A DNA stretch of 64,000 nucleotides from Euglena gracilis (Eukaryota; Euglenida; Euglenophyceae; Euglenales): NCBI GenBank assembly GCA_039621445.1, contig CP154956.1:39148553-39212552 (forward strand), read 5' to 3'. The notes below the pieces were generated by a model, which was not told the DNA's origin, did no database searches, and saw nothing but the letters and a program-made list of their open reading frames with translations. Made by a program: the position numbers and the translations under genes. Each line of letters opens with the position of its first letter. Position 1 is the first letter of the stretch. Of this stretch, positions 1 to 11,757 are shown piece after piece.

Positions 1-2
1 AA

Positions 3-3000
3 CTAGGAAGGAAAAGCCCTCGCAACGCTGCTCCCAAACTCCTGCCGCTGGCGGGCGATTGCCGTCTGCCTCTCCACATCCAGGTGGTGGATCGCCGCCT
101 CGTGCTGCTGCTGGAGGCCGGCCACCTGCCGACGAGGAGGCACAAAGGACTGCGGGGCCTGGCTCAGGTTGCGGCGGCGAAGGCAGCCTGCTACAGCCAC
201 TGATACTGCACAACACGGAGTCTGTGTTGCACACATTTGTACGCTTGTCCAGGCATTTGCAATTATGTGGGCCCCGTGACGTCTCCCAGCCCAGGCTGCC
301 CATCCGGCTTCTTCTTAAGAGCTTTAAATTTAACCGTTAACTCGGACCTTTAATCGGCGGACCTGGGGGGGGGTCCGCCAAATTAAAAACGAGGCCTGGT
401 CAGGGCACCAAGGGAGAGGGGGTGGGGGAGGGGTGGTCGACCCAGGTCGTTGCTTAGTGACCCGGGGGGATTTTCAAGCTCAGAGGCCGGAAAATTTGGG
501 CTGGTTGGAAAATGGCTCCTGGCTGACCCCCCCATGGGGGTCCCAGGTCTGGAACTGGGCCCGACCAGGGTTGAACCAGGAACCCCCCAAAATTGAAACT
601 CCAAAGATGCCCCCAAAAACTGCCAATTATGCAAAATCGATTTTTTGACCCGAATTTGCCATGGGTTGCCATGGGTTGGCCATGGATTTTCCATGGCCAA
701 CCCAAACCCGACCCATTTTTGCCCATTTTTTGGCCCATTTTTGCATCCCCGAAAGCCAAAAATCCACTATCCAGCCAACTTTCGGGCGGCTGCAAAACTT
801 AAACTTAAACTTCGTCGATTGGGCTGGAAAAAAGCTGCTGCCTGGGCTGCTGGCTGGCTGGACCCCCCCTGGGGGGGATGGAGTCCACCTCTGTCCACAC
901 TGAACCCTGCCCCCTGCCCTCAGAGGGAGGGGGGGGTGGATGACCAGGGGCTACAAAAAAAATGCAAAAAACCTGGTGCGACGCTCTGGAGATTTTTCGG
1001 GGGCTTCAAATACCCAAAGCGCGTTGTCCAGTGCTTTGGTCCCAGAAACTTTTTTGAAAAACCACATGGAAAAAATAACTTCTCCAGTGCAAAGTGCCAG
1101 GTAAGACAACCTTTTGTCTCCAGGGGTGTTCCGGATCCCTCCTCCCTCTGTGTAAAATCAACGCTCACCTAGCCCTGTGCCTGGTTCAGTCCCCCACTGC
1201 CCTCACGAAAGAAGGGAAACCAGAACCTGTCTCCAGAAGAAGCCTCTCAAGTTTATTTCAGTGGACCCCCCGAGGGGGGCGATCCGCAGCCCGGCTGGGA
1301 GCTGCTGGCTTGAAAAAAAAGTGCTGGCTGGCGGGACCCCTCCCCCGAGGTCAAATCTCTCCGTTCTCTCCATTCCAATGCTGGTCATTGATCTGTTGCA
1401 ATCACCACGCCGCAAAGCAAACATCATGAGGAGTGCAGGACCCGACGGGCCACTCAGATACGCAAACCTCTGCCGCATGGGCCTCCCGGAGCTGCGCGAC
1501 CCTGTGTTCGTGCGCCGCCTCCAACGCCTTGGTTTCCTCCACCGCTGCCTCCCGTGTGGATTGCACCGCCACGTGCTTCTCCCGCTCCAGCGCTGCCACC
1601 TTTGGAGCCATCAAAAGAAATGGACACTCCGGCGACCCTCCCCCGAGTGCCTCGCATAGACTGCCGGACAGGGAGGGACAATTGGTTGGCGTCACACGTG
1701 CCTGATTTCACTTCCCCAAAAAATAACGCGCCAAACAATGAGCCAGCACCCCATGGGGCAGAGTAGAATTTTTGTGGGAATCAATTTCTTCCCGAAGCTC
1801 CACATTGGGTCAAAAGAAGAAGCTTTTGTGAGACAAATCCACCTAACTTCTGGAGGGTTCGGGCTAAAAAAAAAGCCAGTGAATCACCGCTGGGCCTTCC
1901 CGACCCCACACGCCTGCTCCTCATGGGCGGCGGTCATGGTGGCCAGCTCCGCATAGTGCAGCTCCGCCTGCTGCACGTCGGCCGTGGTGTGCTCCGCCAT
2001 CAGGCGGGCCCGCTCAGCCTCCAAGTCCTGGGTGTGCTGCTGCCGCTCCCCAGCGACCTGGCGGGGGTGATGGGTTGGGGATTTGAACAAAATTCGAGGT
2101 GGGTCGCACGGCTGCATGTGCGGAGCAGTTCCCTGGCAGCTCGGCACTGAGCCAGTTCCTCCATGCTGCTGCCTGGGGGGCTGTCCAAAGGGTCGATTGC
2201 TGGGAAATCGGGCAGAAGCCCCTGTGGTCGGACGAGTACAGGACGCCGAAAGAAACCACAAACACAATCAATAAAAAAATTGGGGTAGCTGTGCCTGGGC
2301 CTCGTGCTGCGCCTGCAGCTCCGCCGCCTGCCTCTGCTGCTCTGCGTCCAGCTCCTCCCGCAGCCGCTGCAGCCGGGTGGCGTGCTCCTCCGCCACCCGC
2401 TGCTGCTGGACAGCGATCGCCTCAAGCTGTGGGGGTACAGGGAAGAGGGGACCGTGAAACAGCCTTTTGTTGTGAGACACCATTTCGGCGGGCGGCCCCG
2501 TCGATCGTTGGGTGCGGAGTGGCGGAAGGCAGGCACACAGCCAAACACCTATGGTCAGCCCCAGACCCAGTCACGCCCCGTCACGCCAACAGAAATCCCA
2601 GTCATCCCAACTTTAAGGAAAATTCTTTGGCCATTTTTGTCCACTTCCGGTTGCCATTGACGGTTTTTTCGTCATTTGTGATGCTTTTGGTTGCTTTTGG
2701 GTCACTATGGGCTACTTTTGGGCAACTTTTGGCCACTGTTGACCTTAATTGCCCAATTTTGCCACCTTTGGCCACTTTTGTCCATCTTTTGGCCATTTTT
2801 GCCACTTTTAGGCCAGTTTTGGCTATTTTTGCCTGCTTTTGGCCATTGTTGAGCCACTTTTGGCAACTTTTGGCCACTATTTTTTTTTGCTGATTTTGAC
2901 TGTTGTTGGCCACTTTTGGCTGCTTTTTGCTGCCTTTGAATGCTTTTGGCACTTTTGCCAATGGTTGGGTACTGTTTGCAGGTGGGGGGAAATGCGCTGA

Positions 3001-4541
3001 ACGGCCCTCGGAAAAAAATGCGCAAAAATGCACAAAAAAATGCGCAAAAAAATGCGCTGAGTTTGTGACATTCCTAAGGGAAAAAGGACTCAGAAAAATT
3101 TCCAACAATAAACCCAAAATTAAACCAAAATCACCAAAAAGAGCTGAAATGAAGGCATTTTGGCCAAAAAATGCGTGACCAAGGCGTCACTCTCCGTTCA
3201 CCACAACCAACAATGTCAGCCATGGTGCCCCTTACTTGTGACCAGGGGAGTGGGATTCCCGCCTTGGTTACGTGTCAATGTGGGGTCTCTGTGGGGGAAA
3301 AAAGTGCGAAAATGGGTTCGTTGGTTACAGAAATGGGTCAGTTGAACGTTGGCAAAATTCGGTGAGCATGTGATTTGGGTGGAAAATGTGCAAAAATGGC
3401 AAAATGTGCAAAATTGGGCAAAAATGCGCAAAAAATGGAAAATGTGCAAAATTGGGCAAAAAATGTGCAAAAAATGCAAAAAAATGCGCATTTTTGAAAA
3501 AATTGACAAAAATGCGCAAAAATGCGGAAAAATGCGCAGCGCATCCCCCCCCCCTGCTGTTTGCTGTTTTTGACTGTGTTGGCTGTTTTTTTTTTTGCTG
3601 CTTTTGGTTGCTTTTTGCCACTTTTGCCAACTTTCGGCCACTTTTTGCTGCTTTTGACTGCCTCTCCTCCTCCCTGGGGGACGCACCTGCTGGGCGTGCT
3701 GTTCCTCCTGCCGCCGCAGCTCCCGCTCCTTCAGGGCCTCGTGGGCCGCCTCCAGGTCCACCACGTGTTGCCGGTGCGCCGCCTCCAGCGACTGCACCAC
3801 GCTCTTCTGCTGGGCCTGCAGGCTGGCCACCTGCCCGCAGCAGCCATGGCAGAATTGGGGAGAGGGGCAACCGGTGGGGCGGACGCCCGTACATTATATC
3901 TGCAGGTGTACAAAATGAAATGCTCATAGCGCGGGGGGAGGGGCAGCAAATCCCCCCGATAGCAGTCCGGGACCCACCTGGGCCTCGTACGCCCGCTCGC
4001 GCCGCGCCAGCTCCTCGCTGTGCCGCGCGTCGCGGTCGCGGCCGAGGGTCAGCAGGCCGCGGCGGTGCAGCGCCTCCATCTCCTCCAGCTGGGCCGTGTG
4101 CTCCTCCCGCAGCCGCTGCAGCTGCGCCGCAGAGCAGAGACGTTGGTGGAGGAGGGAGGGGGCGATGCTGATGTGTGTCTGTGCGTCTGACTGGAAGTTG
4201 TTTTGTTTGCGCCTGTGCTTTGTATAAAAACTGCCCATATTTTTTGCATAAACAAAAGCAAAAAGCTGCAAAATTTGCAAATTTGCTGGTATTAAAAGTG
4301 ATAATGCCCCCCCAAATGCCGCTGATGTTCACTCCATTAGAGCCAGCATGGGACAGGAACAATTGATGCATTGATGCCAGGCAGTGTTGAATTGACGCAC
4401 TTGGGCTTGGTGAACAGATGGGCAGGGAGGAACCTGCTCTTCGTGCTTCAGCTGCATCGCCCGCAGCACGAGGTTGTAGTCCACGTCGAGGGTCAGCTTG
4501 AGCCTGCCCTCCTCTGGGTGGTCCTCTGCCGCCGTCCGCAC
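3..4541 (-). CDS. Coiled-coil exon array of the CH protein
   Basis: Seven consecutive exons encode heptad-like helix. 4434-4541 is 36 codons (ending QLKHEEQ), 3978-4121 is 48, 3687-3830 is 48, 2295-2426 is 44, 1914-2057 is 48 and 1468-1599 is 44. The last, 3-125, is 41 codons including TAG. All start and end in phase 0. Several open with VA(A/G/S) and close with EEQ, AQ, QQ or AE just before the donor. Two donors are GC (CAG|GCACAG below 2295 and CAG|GCGTGT below 1914). The regular lengths suggest growth by exon duplication. Confidence 0.78.
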
Positions 4542-7500
4542 CTGAGGGGATGTATGGTGGAGGGTATGGTAGGGGGGCTGTGGGATTCAACATTGTGGTG
4601 GAAATATGCGCTGGAAATTGTGCGCGACTCTGAGTACTGGAATTCTGTTCAAGGGCATGCCAAATAATGCATTGCAATCTCAAATTGAGCTGAAAACGTA
4701 TGTCAAATACAGCAAAAAAAAGGGTGCAAAGAAACAGACAGTGACACCAGAATTCAAACAAAAAGCAGAGGCAGTGCCCGGCCCGGGGGGGGGGGTGGAA
4801 CAGCAAACCTCGGCCGCGGTGGAGTGCGAGATAATGGATGGCCGGCGGCGCTGGACGCCCTTTGGCGGGGGCGATGTGCTGGGGCGAGAGCTGGGCCCCG
4901 GCGACGCCACGGGGCTTTCGCTGTCCTGCCGGCGGTGAACACAGTCTTCGACGGGGGAGGCAGCGCGGTGGTGAATGGATGAGAAATGACTTCTTGCCAC
5001 TGGGTAAACATTTGACTGGCGGGAGCCGGGGGAGGAAAAAAATCGTGAAGAGCTTGAGGTGATTACTTTATCGTTTCAGGAAAATCCGGTCCTGAACATA
5101 AAATTCTTGTATAAAATGTTAAATCAACAATTTCACAGAAAATTATTGTGAACACATACCACCTGAAAAACATGATTTGAGAGCAAACTGTGGATCTTTT
5201 GCTCCCTGGGCCAATGTCATAGAAACCCAATAACCCAGGGCCATTTTGGCGCTATCAAAGATAGCAGAAATTACCTTGAAATAATTTCATGTGGTGCTGC
5301 TGAGAGATGCAGATTGTCATCTGGGGGGGGTTGCTGGGCTAGGGCTAGAGATTTGGGCTGGCTGGCCCGCTCCCCCCTGGGGGGGGGGGGGGGCTGGACC
5401 CCAGCTGTACAGGCTGGTCGAATTGGACAATTGCCCCGCAAAAGACCTGCAAAACACAATGTTGAAAAAAATGAGCATCGGCAACCCCCAAAAAACATGT
5501 CTCAAAAGCCACAGAAACCCCATTTTAAGCCATTTTGAACACTTTCCCCAAAATTTTTGGCCGGACCCAGCTGGGGGGCTGCTGACCCCCCAGGGACAGC
5601 AGGCCCCTGGGGGGTCTGCAAAACCTCAAAGATGTATGCCGTGTACCCCTGCCCCCTGACGACCAATTGACGCCCCAAAATGTTAAACCCCAAGAGTCGC
5701 ATGTTAGGGCAGGGGTAATGACTTTGGAGACTTTGCCGCTTCCCTTGTGTTTTAAGACGATTTTTTTTAAGAAAAGCTTTTTAAGGCATTTTGAGGCATG
5801 TTGGGCATTTCAGCAAAAAAAAATTAAGTCGCATATTGCAAGGTACACAGTAGAGGGCTCACCGTGGTGTCAGGGTGGAGGGGGGCAGGGACGGCCCGCA
5901 GCGGGGAGGGCATCGGTGGGGTGGGCCGGGCGGCGGTCCACAGTGGGGAAGAGTGCCGCCGCCGAGCCTCATCTTCCTCCTGGATGAAGCGCTCGATGTC
6001 TGCAGAGGGTGGCGGCGGGGAGGTCGGGGTGGGTGGGTGGGCGCAACACCCAGATGTTCCTGGATACCGTTTGGCCACGTCGAATGGGGTTGCTTGCTGT
6101 GTCACGAAGGTCAATGATGTCACGCAATGTGTCACGCAATCAATGTGTGACCCGCCGCAGTGACCGACGCTCTGCACATCCTCTGGCCTCCCCCCCCCTG
6201 CCTGCAGGCCTGGCCCCTGCCTCCAGCGTAAACCCCCCAAATAACTTGGCGGGGTGCCAGGTTATTGGAACCAACTGTTGGCGCTGCCCCCCCCCCTGCC
6301 AGGTTATTTGGGCCCTATTTTCAGCGTCGTAAAGGAATCTTGCCTTAAAAGAGGGTACCAAGTTACTTACCTTTTTTTTTGTTTTCCTCCCTCTGCCAAG
6401 TTGTTCGGACTGCCAGGAGCAAGGGCCCCGCCAGGTGATTGGGGGGGGGGGGCGTTTACCACCCTTCCTCACGGGTGGCACGGTGAGAAGGGGAGGCGCG
6501 GCACATGCCGGCGGAGGTGAGGGAGCTCTTGCTCTGGATGGCGCGGATGGTGAGCTCCTCCTGCAGGATGGACGGCGTCGGCAGCCCGTGCCGCAGCCCC
6601 TGCCGCGCCAGCGACAGCAGGCAGAGCAGCACCCGCCTGGGGGGGGGGGAGGAGGAGGTTGCAATTAAAAACCCCGAGAACAGACCAAGGAGGGAGGGGG
6701 ATTTCAAGGCAGGGAAACGGTTTCAAAAAAAAAGTGGGAAAATAAACACCTGAAAATAGCAAAAAAAAATGGCAATCCACTACATTTATTATGGGGTGCA
6801 GACAAACCATACGGGCACACAAACTTTTTGTTGTAGAGAGCAAAGATTATTCAGAAGTTTCAAAAACACAAAGAAATACATTCTTTTTCTCAGAAAGGAG
6901 CAAAAAAAAGCTGAAACAAAGAATACCTTGAAAAAACATAAAAGACAACAACTTTCTAAAAAAAGGCTCACACTTGTCATTTTTTCGACCGATGAGGTCC
7001 TCCGTTTCGAACAGGGCATGAGAGGCAACGAGTCCCTGGGCCTGCCAGTGAAGGATGGCGCATGAGGATGGATGCTTTTCCTTTGTCCATGACCCCCTCC
7101 GATGCCCCCCCCCCCAATACGAGCCACCCATCGATACAATACCGCGTTGTCAGGCATTCACTAACTTTATCAGTCGACAACGGAGGCACTCGCCCGACAT
7201 GTGAGGGGGGATACACGTGTGGTGTAAACAACCCCTGGCTTCCGACCTCTTGGATAAATGTTAGGGGGAATTGGGTGAGTGGGGATTGCTTTCAATATGT
7301 TTTGGGTTGGGTTGGCATGCCACCCCATCAATCTCAAATGGCACAATGGAAAGCAGTTGATTGCAAAAAGCAGTTGCCAACGGATATTAACACGGGTGCA
7401 AATACTTGGACTGGAAAAAGGTTGAGCGACAATAAACAGCCACAAAACGGTCAAAGCTTGCATTTAGTCAGGAATTTGCAAAAAAAAACATGATCCTTGT

Positions 7501-8939
7501 AACTTCAGGACATTCTATATGTTTTGTTGCTCAAGAAATGAAAACAAATAAACAAAAAGTTGGTCTCAAGGAAAAATCTGCTCTAAAATGCGGATTTTTC
7601 CTCGGTAGAAAATCTTTCCCAGCAAGGTTCAAAAAATTGCTGGACATAACACAAAAATGCAAAAAAAGAAGAAGAAACAAACATTGCCAAAATCAAAAAT
7701 GCAAACCCCCCCACAAAAAACGTGTATGCGCCCCCCCCCCCGGGGTCAACAACTCACTGCCAATCACCACTTTGGCCCCCCCCAAAAAAGAACACCAAGC
7801 AAAGCGCAGCAGAGGCCACTGCTTCAAACCAGCCTCGGACCAAAAGGAGGCCAGACAGAGACAAACAATGCGCTTTCATTCCTTCTGCTCGTGCTACCTT
7901 GCCCCCTCCCCTCCCATCCGCCACCCACTCCCAATCTCTGTCAGGCACGATCCACCATTCAACAAACGTGGAAGATAAAAGACTCGTCGAAAGGGAATGG
8001 TTCAAGCGATGGGAAACTTTGAGTGAGAGTAAATGAGTTAGCCAATATTGGCCCCCGGTGTGTCTGGAGCCAACTTTGGGGAGGACAACTGGGGGGAGGG
8101 GGCAACAGACTCCAAGGCCAAGGGAAGAGGGGGGGGGGCAAGAATAGCTGGAGGGTAGGACTAGCCCGGGCATCAACCAACGAAGCAAACCGCTGTGTCA
8201 CTGCAGGCGGCACTTGGGGTTTGTGACAGACAGCTTGTGGGGAGTGGAGGTGCGTGGCACTCCGCCATTGAGGGAGGGGGAACAATCCGGGGGGGGGGGG
8301 CGGACCTGACAGACGGCCAGGAACTGGGCGATGTTGTCCACCGCGTAGAACGTCCCCGCCTGCGCGTCCCTGGCAGACCTCACCCAGCCCCATCCCAAGC
8401 CCCAGCCCCAGAGAGAGAGAGAGAGAGAGAGAGACGCAGTGACCCTGCGTCCAGCTTCCATGGCATTTTTCCCAGAATTGCATGCGCGGTTGTTGTTTCG
8501 CACCCCCATGCCTCGCCCCAGCGCCCCAGGCGCCTCAACGGGGGCCAGCTTTTGGTGCTGCTAAAACCGGCGGCTGGCTATTTGTGACCTGGCCAGCCTT
8601 CGGGATGCCGTCCGTTTTATCCTACAGTCCGAGATCAGCCCTCCCTCATTTCCCGGATGTAGACCATTTTCCTTCCCGCGCTGCTTGTTTTTTGGGGCAT
8701 TTTTTTCAGCCCCCCCCCCCTCCCCCACCTCCGGGAGGGTGCAGAGGCGTTTGTAACGGTCCACAAAAAAAACCTTCTCCAGCCTCCCCGACGATGCCCC
8801 ACCTGTGCCTGGGTGGAGCCACCTCCCCCACCCACCCACCCACCCACCCACCCACCCACTCTCGGCCACCCACCCACACCCCCACACAACACACAAAGAG
8901 AGAGAGAGAGAGAGTTTGTAACGGTCTGGAGAGAGAGAG

Positions 8940-8979
<40 letters not shown>

Positions 8980-10544
8980 GAGATAGACACACAGACAGAC
9001 AGACACACCCACCCCTGAACCACCAGTGACACACACTCATACATGTAGTGGGGGACTTCTGTTCTTCTGGTCTTTAATTGTTCCCATTTGAAATTTGCTT
9101 TGATGTGCAAACTGGGGATTTTGGGGCGCCTTTTGGGGTAGAACTGTGTGGGATGTGACCAGGTGGTCTGTTCTCCTCCAATCTGGCTTTTTTGTGTGCC
9201 AAAGATGCCACATTTCCTGGATGCTGATCTGACACACACGCACACACACACACGCGCGCACACGCACACACGCACAAGCACACCCCAGCCCAGCTGTCCA
9301 GCCCTCTCCCTTTTTAGGCACACGTACGTGCATACACACACATGCACACATGTGCACACACCCACACACACACACACACACCCACACACACACACTAAGA
9401 CCCTTTTTAGGGGACGTTAAAGAGAAGGCCTGGCCCTCCCGGCACCTGATGGACTGCCCCATCCGCTGCAGCACCTTGCACAGCGGCTGGGATGGACCAG
9501 ACGAGAGGTTGGGTGTGGTTTTGTGTGTGGAAGAGGAAAATTCCTCTTGGGGAACAAATTGATGTCACGTCTCATGTCCAAAGATTTCTGAAGCTTAATC
9601 CGAACTAGATAAAACCCTTTGGGTTTGTGATGACTGGGTTTGGCCCATCTGCAAGCAGGGTGGCTTCTTAATCGACCGGGGGGGGAGCAACTCAAATTTG
9701 AAATGGAAAAAAAAACTGCAAAGCAGACCTCTGTTTAGTGTGTATCAACGATACACACCGATACACAATTTTTTTTGCCGATACACACCGACAAAACTTT
9801 TACAAAAATGGGGGGGGGAAACACGGGTTGATCTTTTGACACCATTGTTACAGAGCTATGTGGACATTGGTCCTGGCTCAACCTGTAAAGCTGGTGGGGA
9901 ATCTCACCCAACTGCTGTGGTTGGGGAAGGGGTGCTACTCCCTCACATGGAAAATGCAGAGCCCCGGATACATCTGCGCATGTCCATACCCCAGCTCTCC
10001 TGTTTTTGAATTTCAGTTTTCTTTTTCTTTTTTTTGAGACATTCAACACATGACAAACAGAATCTGTCAAGGTGTGCGGGGATTCCCATCCAAGGTATTT
10101 CGTCAATGCTGAGAAATGGGAAAATCTCTTTGGTGTCAAATCCTTCATTTTGAAAAGACATTGCAAAAAGGCCCAGAATGGTCATTGTTTTCTTTAAAAA
10201 AGGTTCAAAAAAATTGCCGATGCACACCGATACACAATTTTTTTTGCCGATACACACCAATACACAAATTTTTTTTTGCCGACACATGATACACAATTTT
10301 TTTTTGCCAATACACAATAAACAGAGGTCTGCTGCAAATTTGAAGTGGAAAAAAAACTGCAAATTGCAAGAAAATTCGTTCAGAAGCTTCCTTTAGGGCA
10401 CACATTTGTGTATGAGAGAAGACGGCAAAAGCTTTCTCCTCTTTCAGAGACATTTCACCATCGATGGGGCATGATTCATTTCGCAATGCGGTGCATGTTT
10501 TGGGTGATCATTCATCATCTTCAAAATGGTTGGAAAACTTTTCA

Positions 10545-10578
<34 letters not shown>

Positions 10579-11726
10579 TTTACAACAGAAAAAGCCTGTT
10601 GTAAATTTGAACATTTTGCACATCACACAAAAACCGGTTGTGAACTTGCAGGGTTGATCTTCCACGTTTCATTTTCGATGTCGATGTCCAGGTCTGCAGA
10701 CATTCAGTTATGGTGCAGGTCAAGATCAGGACAGGAATAAGGTGAGGTTGAGGATCCAGGCAGTTTGCCTGGGCTTAAAGCCAAATTTTAGGCAAAATTA
10801 GGGCTGAATGAATATTAGGGGCCCAATGATAATAAAATTTCCACAGAATACATACGTTAGGGTCATCCCCACTGGGACTATCCTGCCCGCCCTTCCCGCT
10901 AAACTCCAGGGTCGACAACCCAGTCGACAACCCTGGATCCAAATAGCTTGAAAATTAAAAGCAACTTCAGCTGGATAATTCCTTCAGAAATATTCTGTAG
11001 CATGCACTATCTGCTACGCGAAGAAAATTTCACTATCCCTCAAAATGCTGTCACTGTGACAGAACACAGACAAAACGTGAAATAACTGTAAAGAAGCCAA
11101 ATATGGCATAAGAACTATGCATTTTTTGACCAATCCTGGGGGAGTCACTTTCATTCTTCCAAAAAACAGTCAGTTAGATTTTTTCGAAAGCAATGCCAGT
11201 TTTTGGAATCAGTCACCAACCCCCCCTTGTGGAGTCGGCACACTGGAAGCAAAAAAGAAAACTGACCAACAATGTGAAAAAAAAATGGCCAAAAACTTGG
11301 TGCCTTTGGCATTGGGGACACTTTTGTGGCTTCTTGCCGAGCCCCCGACCCTGGGGTCCGACAGTTTCTAAATGATTGTATGGACAAGACAACTTGGTTT
11401 GATGGAATGCAAGAAAATGCAACAGTGGAAAGCAACAGAACAAAATAAACAAATGCTGAAAACAGCATGTGTGTGTGCAGGGGGGGGGTACGTGTGTGTG
11501 AGTGTGAGTGTGAGTGTGAGTGTGAGTGTGAGTGTGAGTGTGAGTGTGAGTGTGAATGTGTGTGTGAGTGCATGTGCACACACAAACGTTTGTGTTTTTG
11601 CACATTTCTCTTTATTTTTTATCTTTCATCTGCACACACACACACAGACACATGCATACGCACACGCACACGCACACGCACACGCACACGCACACGCACA
11701 CGCACACGCACGCACACGCACACACG

Positions 11727-11757
<31 letters not shown>

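Noticed and set aside
2602-3117. Lys/Gln-rich open frame of 171 codons on the minus strand
   Set aside because: It follows the tandem TTTTGGCCA tract and the end of the hAT-like element and has no domain.
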